Assembly (NCBI GenBank): GCA_016713875.1
Contig: JADJOI010000003.1
Span: 1,364,001-1,428,000, forward strand
Reading direction: 5' to 3'
From: Flavobacteriales bacterium
GTDB taxonomy: Bacteria; Bacteroidota; Bacteroidia; Flavobacteriales_F; PHOS-HE28
Length of the DNA: 64,000 bases
Shown here: in pieces, positions 9,106 to 21,061 of the stretch
Layout: every line of letters starts with the position of its first letter
Position numbering within the stretch: the first letter of the stretch is position 1
Notes under the pieces: model-generated
What the model saw: only the letters and a program-made list of their open reading frames with translations
Database searches by the model: none
Told to the model about the DNA's origin: nothing
Made by a program: the position numbers and the translations under genes

Positions 9106-9113
9106 TACCTTTG
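9106..9113 (+). promoter_or_regulatory. -7 promoter box TACCTTTG of uvrB
   Basis: A perfect TAnnTTTG match 17 bases before the uvrB GTG start. Confidence 0.55.
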
Positions 9114-9130
9114 TGACACTCCCCTGACGC

Positions 9131-11176
<2,046 letters not shown>

Positions 11177-11237
11177 GATCGCGCGTCGGCCCGTGCCGGG
11201 GAGCGTGCTACTTTGCGCCTCCTGTTGCGCATCCACC

Positions 11238-12812
11238 ATGAAACACCTGCTACCCGGAACCTTCGCCTCGCTCGCCGTTCTGTCCTCCTTACCCCTCCTC
11301 GCCCAGCTTGAATATGGCGGGCGCCCCTACGGCCTCGACCGCTCGATGCACGGCCTTCCAGAGCCTCCTGTGGCCGTGATGCCCGTGGTGGACCCCACCC
11401 CGCTCCTGGCCGAGGATGAGGCCCGCGCCGCGCAGGGCATCAAAGGTCCCTGGCGCTTCGGCATCAACCACAGCACCGACCTGGGGCTCGACAACAGCGG
11501 GGTGTGGAGCGTCCTGCCCAACGGCGACCGGGTCTGGCAGCTCGGCATCGAGTGCCCCGCCGCCTTCAGCATCAACTTCGAGTTCAACACGTACGTGGTG
11601 CCCGAGGGGGCGCGCGTGTTCGTGCACACCCCGAACGGCGGGCACCTCGGCGCCTTCACCGCGGCCAGCAACGGCGGCTTCACCGAGATGGGTGTGGCGC
11701 CGATGACCGGCGACCGCATCACCATCGAGTACATCGAGCCGGCCGCCGTGGCCGGTCAAGGCGACCTTCGCATCCGGCAGGTGACGCATGCCTACCGCGA
11801 CATCATGGGCACCACCAAAGGGCTCAACGACAGCGGCGCCTGCAACAACAACGTGATCTGCCCGGAGGGCGATCCCTGGCGCGACCAGATCCGCTCGGTG
11901 GCCATGATCGTGACCGGCGGCGGCGGTGTGTGCACGGGCCAGTTGATGAACAACTGCGCCCAGGACGAGACGCCCTATTTCCTCACGGCGAACCACTGCC
12001 TGGACGGATTCAACCCGTCCACGGCCCTCTTCCGCTTCCGCTGGGAGAGCCCCACCTGCACACCGACCCAGAACGCCCCGACGAACAAGGTCATCAGCGG
12101 CAGCCAGCTGCTGGTGTACAATGCCGGTTCGGACATGGCCCTCCTGGAGCTGAACGGTTCGCCGCAGGAGAGCTGGGAGGTGTTCTACTCGGGTTGGAAC
12201 AAGGGGACGACGGCCGCCACGAGCGTCACCGCCATCCATCACCCTGCAGGCGATATCAAGAAGATCTCCTTCGAGGAGCAGCCGGTCACGAGCGCACCCT
12301 ACGGAGGGGCGCAGTGCTGGAAGGTGGCCGCGTGGGACGACGGCACCACGGAAGGCGGATCCTCCGGCAGCGGCCTGTGGGACCAGAACGGCCTGCTCGT
12401 GGGCCAGCTGTACGGCGGTCAGGCGAGCTGCAGCTTCAACGTCAACGACTACTACGGCAAGTTCAACGTGAGCTTCCCCTACCTCGAGCAATGGCTCGGC
12501 ACCTGCGGCACCACCCTGCCCGGACTGGATCCCGCCACGGTGAGCGTGCCCGAGCTGGACGAGGCCGCCGGCATCGCCCTGGCCCCCAACCCCACCGCCG
12601 GCACCGTGCTGGTGACCCTCCCCACCCTCGGCGAAGGCACCGCTGTGCTGCGCGTGACCGACGCCCTCGGACGGGTGGTCGTTGAGCGCACCGTGGCCCG
12701 CGGCACGGAGCGCCTCACGCTGGACCTCGGCGGCCACGCCGACGGCCTCTACCTGGTGGACCTGCGGCAGAACGACCGCCGCGTGGTGCAGCGCCTGCTG
12801 CTGGAGCGCTGA
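11238..12812 (+). CDS. T9SS-exported trypsin-like serine protease (lysyl endopeptidase-like)
   Basis: A 524-residue secreted S1-type protease. After a signal peptide ending LLAQ comes a propeptide-like region, then a catalytic domain resembling Achromobacter lysyl endopeptidase: His in LTANHC (about 253), Asp in DMALLEL (about 299) and Ser in GGSSGSGLW (about 374), with cysteines in CNNNVICPEGD and CTGQLMNNC. The last 80 residues are a T9SS sorting domain (APNPTAG through GLYLVDLR). The next gene is a paralogue sharing the same order of motifs. A TACTTTGC box lies at 11209-11216. Confidence 0.9.
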   Translation: MKHLLPGTFASLAVLSSLPLLAQLEYGGRPYGLDRSMHGLPEPPVAVMPVVDPTPLLAEDEARAAQGIKGPWRFGINHSTDLGLDNSGVWSVLPNGDRVWQLGIECPAAFSINFEFNTYVVPEGARVFVHTPNGGHLGAFTAASNGGFTEMGVAPMTGDRITIEYIEPAAVAGQGDLRIRQVTHAYRDIMGTTKGLNDSGACNNNVICPEGDPWRDQIRSVAMIVTGGGGVCTGQLMNNCAQDETPYFLTANHCLDGFNPSTALFRFRWESPTCTPTQNAPTNKVISGSQLLVYNAGSDMALLELNGSPQESWEVFYSGWNKGTTAATSVTAIHHPAGDIKKISFEEQPVTSAPYGGAQCWKVAAWDDGTTEGGSSGSGLWDQNGLLVGQLYGGQASCSFNVNDYYGKFNVSFPYLEQWLGTCGTTLPGLDPATVSVPELDEAAGIALAPNPTAGTVLVTLPTLGEGTAVLRVTDALGRVVVERTVARGTERLTLDLGGHADGLYLVDLRQNDRRVVQRLLLER

Positions 12813-12831
12813 GCGTGACCGGATATCGATC

Positions 12832-12866
12832 GCGGAAGGCGGCCCTGTGGCCGCCTTCCGCTTTTC
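12832..12866 (+). terminator. rho-independent terminator
   Basis: A perfect 13-bp stem (GCGGAAGGCGGCC with its complement), loop CTGT and a TTTT run. It separates the two tandem protease genes, which must therefore be transcribed independently; the second has its own TACCTTGC box at 12877-12884. Confidence 0.9.
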
Positions 12867-12931
12867 GGCCCGCTCGTACCTTGCGGCAACGCCGGGAGCA
12901 CCCGGCTCGTCCTTCCACCGAACCCACCGCC

Positions 12932-15142
12932 ATGCACCGGACCACGACCCTGCTCGGCCTATTGGCCGCTCCCCTGCTCACCCTGGCCCAGCCTGCCTTC
13001 GGTGGCCGCCCCTTCGGGTTGTCCGCACCGAAATACGGCCTGCCCGCCCCGCAGCAGATGACCATGCCCCAGGTGGACGTGGCGGCCCGGCTGGCCGAGG
13101 ATGACCTTCATGTCCAGCAGGGACGGCCCGGTCCGGCGCGGTTCGGGGTGGTGCACACCACCGCGTTCGATCTTCAGCAGCACGGCAGCTGGCACGTGCG
13201 GCCCGATGGCCTGCGCATCTGGCAACTCGCCCTGCACTGCCCCGGCGCCCAGGCGGTGGGGCTCACCTTCACCGACTTCCGCCTCCCCGAGGGAGTGCGC
13301 GTCTTCATGTACGACCCGATCGGTCCCTACCGCGGGGCCTTCACGGCGGCGAGCGCACCCGGGATGACGAGCATGGGCACCGTGCCGCTCGCGGGCAGCA
13401 CGGTGGTGGTGGAAGTGCAGGAACCCGCCGCCGTGGCGGGCCTCACCCGGCTCACGATCGGTGAGGTGATCCACGCCTACCGCGATCCCTTCGGCGGGGC
13501 CAAGGGCTTCGGCGACAGCGGCTCGTGCAACATCAACGTCATCTGCCCCGACGGTGATCCGTGGCGCGACCAGATCCGCAGCGTGGCCCTGATCCTGGCC
13601 GGCGGCGGCACCTGCACCGGCCAGCTGCTGAACAACTGCGCCGAGGACGGCACGCCCTACTTCCTCACCGCCAACCACTGCGTCAGCGGCAGCACGGCCA
13701 ATTGGGTCTTCGTGTTCAACTGGGACAGCCCCACCTGCACCCCCACCAGCAACGCCCCGGACAACGAGACGGTGGCCGGCAGCACGCTGCTGGTGAACGA
13801 CCCCGGCACCGATGTGGCCCTGCTGGAGCTGAGCGCAGCGCCGCCGGACACCTTCAACGTGTTCTACTCCGGCTGGGACAACAGCGGCGCCTTCCCGGAC
13901 AGCCTGGTGGGCATCCATCACCCGAAGGGCGACATCAAGAAGATCAGCCGCGATCAGGACCCGCCCCTGCAAGGCACGTTCGGCAGCCCACCGGCGCAAT
14001 GCTGGCACATCCAGACCTGGGACCACGGCACCACGGAGCCGGGCTCGAGCGGCAGCGGCGTGTGGGACCAGAACAAGCGCCTGGTGGGACAGCTCTTCGG
14101 CGGCCAGGCCGACTGCAGCAACAGCGTGAACGACTACTACGGTCGTTTCGACCTGAGCTGGCCGCTGCTGGAGCCGCACCTGGGCACCTGCGGCAGCACC
14201 CTGGACGGCTGGGACCCCAACGGCACCACGCCCGTGACCAACGATGCGGCGGTGACGGCCATCTTCGACCTGCCCGAACAGCTCTGTGGCATCGACAGCG
14301 TCACCCCTTACGTGACCTTGAAGAACAACGGCACGGCGGTGCTCACGAGCGCCACCCTGCTGGTGGCGGTGGATGCCGGGGCACCCGTCCCGCAGCCCTG
14401 GAGCGGCAGCCTTCAGCCCGGACAGACGATGAACGTGCCCATCGGCACCCAGTACATCGGCAACGGCACGCACACGCTGACGGTGGCCAGCAGCCAGCCC
14501 AACGGCCTGCCCGATGGCAACCCCGCCAACGACGCCAGCAGCCTGGAGTTCCTGGTCGCTTTCCCGGCGCAGAACGTGTCGATCATCCTCACCCTCGATG
14601 CCTGGGGGAGCGAGACCACGTGGGAACTGGCCACCGACCAGGGCACCGTGATCGACGACGGTGGCCCCTACCCGAACGGCGCTCCCGGCACGGACGTGGA
14701 GCTCGCCCATTGCCTGGGTGACGGGTGCTACGTGTTCACGATCGAGGACGTGGCTGGCGATGGCATCTGCTGCGACTACGGCAACGGTGGTCTGGTCATC
14801 CTCGATGCGGACAGCGTGCTGTTGGCGGAGAGCGACGGCGAGTTCACGGACCTGGAGGAGGTCACCTTCTGCATCACGGGCACCGGCATCGCCTCGCGCG
14901 ATGAGGCGGCCGCCTTCACCCTCTGGCCCAACCCGGCGAACGACCGCCTCACCGTGGAGTGCGCGTGGGCCGAGCGAATCACCGTGTACGACCTGACGGG
15001 ACGCCCGATGCGGGTCCATGGTGTGCGCGCTGGAGCGCTGCGCCACGCGGTGGACATCGCCACGCTGGCCGCCGGCGGCTACGTGGTGGAATGCGTGGGC
15101 GGAGGCCTCCGGCGCGCCCTGCCGCTGCTGGTGCAGCGCTGA
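12932..15142 (+). CDS. T9SS-exported serine protease with extra C-terminal domains
   Basis: A 736-residue paralogue of the preceding protease. Signal peptide ending TLAQ; catalytic His in TANHC (about 249), Asp in DVALLEL (about 293), Ser in GSSGSGVW (about 371). It then diverges: a CARDB-like Ig-fold repeat (VTLKNNGTAVL.SATL), a Cys-rich module with GCYVFTIEDVAGDGICC often seen in secreted Bacteroidota proteins, and a T9SS sorting domain (LWPNPANDRL). Tandem duplication followed by gain or loss of the middle modules explains the pair. The target is unknown. Confidence 0.88.
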   Translation: MHRTTTLLGLLAAPLLTLAQPAFGGRPFGLSAPKYGLPAPQQMTMPQVDVAARLAEDDLHVQQGRPGPARFGVVHTTAFDLQQHGSWHVRPDGLRIWQLALHCPGAQAVGLTFTDFRLPEGVRVFMYDPIGPYRGAFTAASAPGMTSMGTVPLAGSTVVVEVQEPAAVAGLTRLTIGEVIHAYRDPFGGAKGFGDSGSCNINVICPDGDPWRDQIRSVALILAGGGTCTGQLLNNCAEDGTPYFLTANHCVSGSTANWVFVFNWDSPTCTPTSNAPDNETVAGSTLLVNDPGTDVALLELSAAPPDTFNVFYSGWDNSGAFPDSLVGIHHPKGDIKKISRDQDPPLQGTFGSPPAQCWHIQTWDHGTTEPGSSGSGVWDQNKRLVGQLFGGQADCSNSVNDYYGRFDLSWPLLEPHLGTCGSTLDGWDPNGTTPVTNDAAVTAIFDLPEQLCGIDSVTPYVTLKNNGTAVLTSATLLVAVDAGAPVPQPWSGSLQPGQTMNVPIGTQYIGNGTHTLTVASSQPNGLPDGNPANDASSLEFLVAFPAQNVSIILTLDAWGSETTWELATDQGTVIDDGGPYPNGAPGTDVELAHCLGDGCYVFTIEDVAGDGICCDYGNGGLVILDADSVLLAESDGEFTDLEEVTFCITGTGIASRDEAAAFTLWPNPANDRLTVECAWAERITVYDLTGRPMRVHGVRAGALRHAVDIATLAAGGYVVECVGGGLRRALPLLVQR

Positions 15143-15145
15143 GCC

Positions 15146-15775
15146 TCAGTAGCGCCAGGCGTAGTACACGAGCTTCAGGTACTCGTTGGCGCACATGATG
15201 AGGCCGTCCTCGTAGCGCCACCACTCCTCTTCGCGGAACAGCACCGCCGGTGCGCCGTGCAGGAGCACGGTGATGCCGCGGGCCTGCGGATGGCGGGCGA
15301 ACACCCGATGGATCCTCCGCAGATGGAAGCGCGAGGAGAGGATCATGATGGTATCGTGCCCGGCGCGATGCGCGTGGACCAGGACCGCATCGGCCTCTTC
15401 GGCGGTGCTGGTGCCGTAGTGCAGGGCGGAGCCACGGTCCGGAGGAAGGCCGGCCCGTTGCGCGGCGAGCAGGGACACATCCGCCTCGGGCATCAGCATG
15501 CCGACGGACTCCAAGGAGGTGGGGATGTTGGAGCCGGTGAACCAAGCGTGGTCGCACCATCCGTCCTGCATCACCCGGGCGGCTTCGCGCCCCCGGTCCA
15601 GCGAAGCGCCGCCCAGCACGTAGAGGGCATCGGCGTGGCGGAGCGCATCCTCGCGGATCAGGAAGGCGCCGAGGCCGCGCAGCAACGGCACCCGGAAGGC
15701 CCAGAGACCGCCTGCGGTGCACACCACGACGAGCAGCACGGAAAGCACGCGGCCGGAAAGCGGGCGAACGGACAT
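15146..15775 (-). CDS. YdcF/SanA/ElyC family membrane-anchored protein
   Basis: A 209-residue protein with one N-terminal membrane helix and a DUF218-type domain: DALYVLGGAS, a central TSTAEEADAV, and ILSSRFHLRRIHRVFAR. Family members ElyC and SanA affect envelope integrity in enterobacteria, but the reaction is unknown. The start at 15775 gives MSVRPLSG before the helix. It lies ten bases after the upstream large membrane protein gene on the same strand, so they are probably one operon. Confidence 0.8.
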   Translation of the reverse strand: MSVRPLSGRVLSVLLVVVCTAGGLWAFRVPLLRGLGAFLIREDALRHADALYVLGGASLDRGREAARVMQDGWCDHAWFTGSNIPTSLESVGMLMPEADVSLLAAQRAGLPPDRGSALHYGTSTAEEADAVLVHAHRAGHDTIMILSSRFHLRRIHRVFARHPQARGITVLLHGAPAVLFREEEWWRYEDGLIMCANEYLKLVYYAWRY

Positions 15776-15785
15776 GTGCCGGTGG

Positions 15786-17876
15786 TCAATAGGCCCCGCT
15801 GCGCCGCCGCAGGGCCCACTCCAGGGTGAGCAGGGCCAGGAACAGCAGGAAGGGCCAGCGCAGGGCGATGAGGTCGGTGGTGCTGGCGTACGCATGGCTG
15901 CGTGGCGCGAGCCGCTGATCGGCCAGCAGCACGTCACGCAGGTCGTCCAGCCCGCCCGGACGCACCATGCGCCCCCCGGTGCCGGCCGCGAGGTCGGCGA
16001 GCAGGCCATGGTCCGCCACGGTGCGCACCGATTCCACCTGCACGGGCCGCACCACGAACTCGCCGGTGGCCGTGAACGGGGTGCCGTCATGGGTGGTGCG
16101 GGCCGAGTACGTGTAGCGGCCCGGCGCCGCGCCGTTGATCACCAGCCGGTGGCCACGACCGCTGCGGCTGAACGTGTAGGGACGTTCAAGGCCCTGCTCG
16201 TCCTTCAGCACAAGGCCCACCTCGGCGTCGTCGACCAGCTCGAAGGCCGCATCGTACAGCTCGGCCTGCAGCTCGACGGGTTCCTGGTCGTCGAACACGT
16301 CGGCATGCTGCACGCGGAAACGGTCGGCCGATGAGCGGTTGGCCATCAGCTGCACCAGCTTGCGGAAGAAGCTATCGAACCGCTCGGTGCCGCCGTTCTG
16401 CTGCTGATCGGCCAGCCGCCAGCGCCAGAGGCCTTCACCCGTGATCACGGCGGCGCGTGGCCCGGTCTGCGGGCGCTGCACGAGCAGCAGCGGCTGATCG
16501 GTGCTCACCAGGCCGATGCGCTGGCGGAAGCAGACGACCGCACCCGGCCCGGCCTGGTACTGCGCAAAAGGCACCTGCAACGGTGGAAAGCGCTCGAAGG
16601 CCTGGGCCGTGGCCGGATCCACCTGGAACAGGGCGAACGACGGCTCGAACAGCGGCCGGGCATCGGTGAGGGCGGTGCGTTGGGCACCCTCCATCCGAAG
16701 GCCGACACCGAGGCTGTTCACCGCTTCCGCATCGACCTCGGTGCCGAGGATGAACAGCAGGGGCACGTTGCGTTCCCGGCACCGCGCGATCAGCGCACCG
16801 CCGTCCTGCCGCACGTTGGGGATCCGGTGCAGCACCACCAGGTCGAAGGTGGCCACGTCCGCCGGCGCCTTGTCCATCATGGCCGTGGTCACCGTGTAGG
16901 CCTCGGAGCCCGAGAGGGCGCGGGCGAGGGCGCCCAGATCGGGATGCGGGCCATCGGCCAGCAGCAGGATGCGTTGGCGGTCGTCGAGCACCTGCACCAC
17001 CACCTCGGCGCTGTTGTTGCGATCGGAGTGCTCGCCCTCGACGGGGCGCAGCACCACGCGGAAGCGCTGCATGCCGCTGGCGGTGGCCTTCACCAGCAGG
17101 GGCACCTGCTGGAGGTACGGGTCGCCGGTCACCACCACCTCACGCTCCACGAGCACCTGTCCACCTTGCTCCACCACCAGCCGCGTTCGGCGGCCCTGCA
17201 AGTGATGGGCCTCGATGCGGACCAGCACGGGGAACTCGTTGCCCAGATAGGCCAACCGGTTGGCCTCGACGGCGCGCACGAGGAGGTCGGGACGCACGGT
17301 GGTGTCGCCCAAGGCGATGGTGTGCACGGGCACGCCCAGCCGGGCGGCCTCGTGGCGCGGGTCGCGGCCGCGGTTGATGATGCCGTCCCCGTCCAGGATC
17401 ACCGCGCCCAGGTCGGGACCGGCGAAGCGGTCGTGCACCTCGCGCAGCAGCGCGGCCATGTCCGTACGGTTGGCGCTCTGCCCGCGGTCGATGCCTTCCT
17501 CCACCTCACGGCCGTAGGTGAAGGTGCGGACGTCGAAGCGCTCACCGAGGGCGGAGGTCAGCGCATCGAGTTCCGCGGCGAACGTGGTGCGCAGGGCGGC
17601 CGTGTCCCCGGCGAGCAGCAGGGACGAACTGCCGTCGTGCGCCAGCACCACCACGGGCTTGCGCACCTCGCGCACCCAGGCCCGCACCAGGGGCCCCAGC
17701 AGCAGGAAGGCGAGCAGCGCCACCACGGTCGCGCGGGCCGCCGCCAGGGTCCACAGCAGGGTGCGGCCCCAGCCATGGGTGCGGGCCGTGCCCCGATACA
17801 ACACCCAGGCGTAGGCGATGCCCAACAGGATGCAGAGCGGGATGAGCCAGGGGCTCTGGGTGAGGGTCAGGTCCAC
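15786..17876 (-). CDS. large membrane protein with VWA-like lumenal region
   Basis: About 696 residues: two N-terminal membrane helices, a roughly 580-residue extracytoplasmic region and one C-terminal helix (FLLFLALLTLEWALRRR). The architecture and the VVLAHDGSSS and AVILDGDGIINRG segments resemble Bacteroidota proteins with a degenerate VWA domain and glutamine-amidotransferase-like fold, often linked to Bat-type membrane complexes. A TTG nine bases upstream lies inside a GACCTTTG box at 17883-17890, so GTG 17876 is the likelier start. Function unknown. Confidence 0.7.
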   Translation of the reverse strand: MDLTLTQSPWLIPLCILLGIAYAWVLYRGTARTHGWGRTLLWTLAAARATVVALLAFLLLGPLVRAWVREVRKPVVVLAHDGSSSLLLAGDTAALRTTFAAELDALTSALGERFDVRTFTYGREVEEGIDRGQSANRTDMAALLREVHDRFAGPDLGAVILDGDGIINRGRDPRHEAARLGVPVHTIALGDTTVRPDLLVRAVEANRLAYLGNEFPVLVRIEAHHLQGRRTRLVVEQGGQVLVEREVVVTGDPYLQQVPLLVKATASGMQRFRVVLRPVEGEHSDRNNSAEVVVQVLDDRQRILLLADGPHPDLGALARALSGSEAYTVTTAMMDKAPADVATFDLVVLHRIPNVRQDGGALIARCRERNVPLLFILGTEVDAEAVNSLGVGLRMEGAQRTALTDARPLFEPSFALFQVDPATAQAFERFPPLQVPFAQYQAGPGAVVCFRQRIGLVSTDQPLLLVQRPQTGPRAAVITGEGLWRWRLADQQQNGGTERFDSFFRKLVQLMANRSSADRFRVQHADVFDDQEPVELQAELYDAAFELVDDAEVGLVLKDEQGLERPYTFSRSGRGHRLVINGAAPGRYTYSARTTHDGTPFTATGEFVVRPVQVESVRTVADHGLLADLAAGTGGRMVRPGGLDDLRDVLLADQRLAPRSHAYASTTDLIALRWPFLLFLALLTLEWALRRRSGAY

Positions 17877-17986
17877 GGGGTGCAAAGGTCAGGGTTCCGC
17901 GTCGGCGTTCGATGCGTGGCAACACCCCGCACGTCCCTGCGCGGCGTCCTTCGGGCGGGTCCTGGCGGTGCCGATGGCGCAGCGGC

Positions 17987-18736
17987 TCAGGTGAGCATGC
18001 CTCCGCACACGTGCAGCGTCTGTCCGGTGACGTAAGTACTGAGGTCGCTGGCGAAATAGACGCAGGCGTTGGCCACATCGGTGGGCGTGCCGCCGCGCTT
18101 CAGGGGGATGCCCTCACGCCACTGCTCCACCACCTTGGGATCGAGGGCACCGGTCATCTCCGTTTCGATGAAGCCCGGGGCGATGGCGTTGCTGCGGATG
18201 TTGCGGCTGCCCAGCTCCAAGGCCACGCTCTTGGTGAAGCCGATGATACCGGCCTTGCTGGCGGCGTAGTTGGCCTGTCCGGCGTTGCCCTTCACCCCCA
18301 CCACGCTGCTCATGTTGATGATGCTGCCACTGCGCTGCTTGAGCATGGTCCGCATCACCGCCTTGGTCATGTTGAACACGCTCTTCAGGTTGGTGTCCAT
18401 CACGGCGTCCCAGTCGCCCTCGCTCATGCGCATCAGCAGCTGGTCCTTGGTGATGCCCGCGTTGTTCACCAGCACGTCCAGGCGGCCCCAGGCGGTGGTC
18501 ACCTGGTCCACCGCGGCCTGGGCGGCATCGAACAGGGCGGCATCGCTTTGGATGGCGAGCACCTTGCGTGCGGACCGTGTGGCGAGCTCCGCGGCCAGCG
18601 CGTTCGCCTTCTCCGGGCTGCTGACGTAGGTGAAGGCCACATCGGCCCCTTCCTCCAGGAAACGTTCCACGATGCCACGGCCGATGCCGCGCGATCCGCC
18701 GGTGATGAGGGCCACCTTGCCATCCAACAGTCCCAT
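17987..18736 (-). CDS. fabG: 3-oxoacyl-ACP reductase FabG
   Basis: NADPH-dependent reductase of the fatty acid elongation cycle. A 249-residue short-chain dehydrogenase with TGGSRGIG at 12-19, NNAG at 91-94, catalytic Ser (NMSS, about 143), Tyr157 and Lys161 (YAASK), and the APGFIETEMT region typical of FabG. Length and motifs fit FabG closely. The frame is open upstream, but the ATG at 18736 gives the usual start. A TACCTTAG box lies at 18774-18781. Confidence 0.93.
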   Translation of the reverse strand: MGLLDGKVALITGGSRGIGRGIVERFLEEGADVAFTYVSSPEKANALAAELATRSARKVLAIQSDAALFDAAQAAVDQVTTAWGRLDVLVNNAGITKDQLLMRMSEGDWDAVMDTNLKSVFNMTKAVMRTMLKQRSGSIINMSSVVGVKGNAGQANYAASKAGIIGFTKSVALELGSRNIRSNAIAPGFIETEMTGALDPKVVEQWREGIPLKRGGTPTDVANACVYFASDLSTYVTGQTLHVCGGMLT

Positions 18737-18938
18737 GTGTGCTTGGGCCGGATCCCGGTGGAACCGGCGGTGGCTAAGGTAGCGGCGCAGGCGATCGGGC
18801 GGACATCGCAGGCGGAGCGGCCGGTTCCAGGGCCCGACCGGGCGGAGGTCCGGTCTGCCGCGGCTCTCCCGAAAAACCGGGATACCCATGGTCGTTCCGT
18901 GGAAGGGCCGTAATTTTCACAGCACAAAGCCAGAACCG

Positions 18939-20852
18939 ATGCGTAGACCCCTACATCTGACCACGGCCGGCGGCATGATCGCCCTGTCCGCCTTGCTGTC
19001 CATGAGCCCACTGCTGCACGCGCAGGAAGTGGGCCGATCCCTTCCTGCCGCCACCGCCCAGGTGAGCGGGACCACCAACGCCGGCGAGCGCTCCCCGGTG
19101 CGGTCAGTCGCCTTGAAGGGTGAGGCACGGATCGATGTGAACACCACGCGTTGGGCCAATCGCGTGAGCCGGATGAGCCCGGCCAACCCGCAGCTGCCCG
19201 AGGTGGAGGCCATCAAGCAGGCCAAGTGGCCCGGCAAGGTGGCCAGCTTCCGTGGCGAGATGGGCGAACCTGTCCTACCCAAGGCTGTCACGCCCGCGAT
19301 CGGGGTCAACATGGAGGCCAACTGGAGCCAGGTGAGCACCCCGCCTGACAACACCATGGCCATCTCCAACGGCGGGCAGATCGTGACCTGCAACAACGAC
19401 GGCATCGAGCTGTACAATGCCAACGGCCAGTTCCTGGCGTCCACGTTCTGGCCCGACTTCTTCAACGACCCCCAGCTGAACGCGAACATCTACGACCCGA
19501 AGGTGATCTACGACCCGCAGGCGGACCGGTTCTTCCTGACGGTGCTGCACGGCACCACCTCCAGCAACAGCCTCCTGCTGCTCTGCTTCAGCAAGACGAA
19601 CAACCCGCAGGACGGCTGGTGGATCTACTACCTGCCGGGCAGCCCGTTGGGCAACGGCACCTGGTTCGACTACCCCAGCATCGGCGTGTCGAACAACGAA
19701 GTGTACGTGTCGGGCAACCTGTTCACGGACGGCGCCAATCAGTTCCAGCAGGCGATCCTGTTCCAGATCACCAAGAGCGGCGGATACAATGGCGCCGCCA
19801 ACCTGGACTGGATCTACTGGTACAACCTGAGCAACCAACCGTACGCCGCCTTCACGTTGGTTCCGGTGAGCGGGGGCCAAGGCAACTACGGACCGGGCAT
19901 CCTGCTGTTGAGCGGCAACAGCCCTGGCGCGAGCAGCCTCCGCCTGTGGGACCTCACCGATAACCTCACCGGCAATCCCGCGCTGAACGTGTACGACGTG
20001 ACTACCCAGCAATATGCCCCGGCAGCTCCGGCACAGATGCCCGGCAGCCCCGATCCGTTGAGCAATGGTGACTGCCGCATGTTGAGCAGCTTCTTCATGA
20101 ACGGGCTGGTGCACTACACCTTCTGCACGGACATCGGCGGTGGTTGGAACGGTCTCCGTTACGGGCGCATCGACATCAACAACCTCACCGACCAGCGCAC
20201 GAACCTTGGGCAGCAGGGAACGGCGGACCTATGCTACCCCGCGCTCGCCTCCTACTCCACCAGCAACAACGACCCCAGCGTGATGATCGCGTTCACGCGC
20301 AGTTCCGCGCAGGTCTTCCCCGAGGTGCGCGTCGTGAACGTGGATGCCAACCTGCAGTGGTCCAACAGCACCCTGGTGAAGTCCGGGGAGACCTATGTGG
20401 ACTTCCTGCAGCAGGGCAATGAGCGTTGGGGCGATTACACCGGCATGGCCCGGCGCCACAGCGCCAACCCACCGCGTGTCTGGCTGGCGGCCTGCTATGG
20501 AGCGAACATCCAGGGCGGCCTGCAGAACACGTGGAAGACCTGGGTGGCCGAAGTGGGCGACGTTGGATCGTCGGTCATCCCGGAGGAGGCCGTGACGATG
20601 CAGGTCTCCGTGGCTCCCAACCCCACGGTGGACCTGTTCCGGCTCACCTTCCACATCGACGCGTTCGCGATCTACACTATCGAGGTGCTCGACCTGAACG
20701 GCCGCGTGGTGAAGACGCTGTACCAGGACGGGCTCACCGCAGGCGACCACCAGCTGTCGTTCAACCGCAACGCGTTGAGCGCCGGCCAATACATCATCGC
20801 CATCCGGAGTGGATCACAACCCATCGCGCATGAGCCCCTCGTCATCCATTAG
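18939..20852 (+). CDS. T9SS-exported protein of unknown function
   Basis: A 637-residue secreted protein: signal peptide ending LHAQ, a linker, then a large all-beta region with many Trp/Tyr/Asn segments (NTMAISNGGQIV, YDPQADRFFLT, FDYPSIGVSNNEVYVSGN) that look like propeller blades, and a T9SS sorting domain (VAPNPTVDLFRL ... SAGQYIIAI). The substrate or role cannot be inferred. A TAATTTTC box lies at 18911-18918. Its end overlaps the following lipoprotein start by 23 bases in another frame, so the two are probably coupled. Confidence 0.82.
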   Translation: MRRPLHLTTAGGMIALSALLSMSPLLHAQEVGRSLPAATAQVSGTTNAGERSPVRSVALKGEARIDVNTTRWANRVSRMSPANPQLPEVEAIKQAKWPGKVASFRGEMGEPVLPKAVTPAIGVNMEANWSQVSTPPDNTMAISNGGQIVTCNNDGIELYNANGQFLASTFWPDFFNDPQLNANIYDPKVIYDPQADRFFLTVLHGTTSSNSLLLLCFSKTNNPQDGWWIYYLPGSPLGNGTWFDYPSIGVSNNEVYVSGNLFTDGANQFQQAILFQITKSGGYNGAANLDWIYWYNLSNQPYAAFTLVPVSGGQGNYGPGILLLSGNSPGASSLRLWDLTDNLTGNPALNVYDVTTQQYAPAAPAQMPGSPDPLSNGDCRMLSSFFMNGLVHYTFCTDIGGGWNGLRYGRIDINNLTDQRTNLGQQGTADLCYPALASYSTSNNDPSVMIAFTRSSAQVFPEVRVVNVDANLQWSNSTLVKSGETYVDFLQQGNERWGDYTGMARRHSANPPRVWLAACYGANIQGGLQNTWKTWVAEVGDVGSSVIPEEAVTMQVSVAPNPTVDLFRLTFHIDAFAIYTIEVLDLNGRVVKTLYQDGLTAGDHQLSFNRNALSAGQYIIAIRSGSQPIAHEPLVIH

Positions 20853-21054
20853 TGTGGTGCTCGCCGCGCTGTTCATGGCGTGCTGCGGGCAGAAGGGCGC
20901 CACCGAAGGCAGTGCCGCGCCGGCGTCGGGCGGCCCACAGAAGGTGGTGGTGAAGGACGGGGAGCGCACGGAGGCCCCGCGCCCCGGCAGCAACGATCCC
21001 GCCGCGCTCGACAGCATCAAGCAGGAGAAGGCCCGGGAGAAGAACAAGCCCTGA
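20830..21054 (+). CDS. small lipoprotein
   Basis: A 74-residue predicted lipoprotein with a short hydrophobic leader ending in a lipobox-like LFMACCG, then a polar, low-complexity tail rich in Lys, Glu and Pro. Role unknown. ATG 20830 lies inside the end of the upstream T9SS gene. A strong hairpin follows the stop. Confidence 0.6.
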   Translation: MSPSSSISVVLAALFMACCGQKGATEGSAAPASGGPQKVVVKDGERTEAPRPGSNDPAALDSIKQEKAREKNKP

Positions 21055-21061
21055 GCCCGAA

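Noticed and set aside
12959..15046. 695-residue minus-strand frame
   Set aside because: Shadow of the second protease gene; no signal peptide, motif or promoter of its own.
17883..17885. TTG start for the large membrane protein
   Set aside because: It is inside the GACCTTTG box; GTG 17876 fits better.
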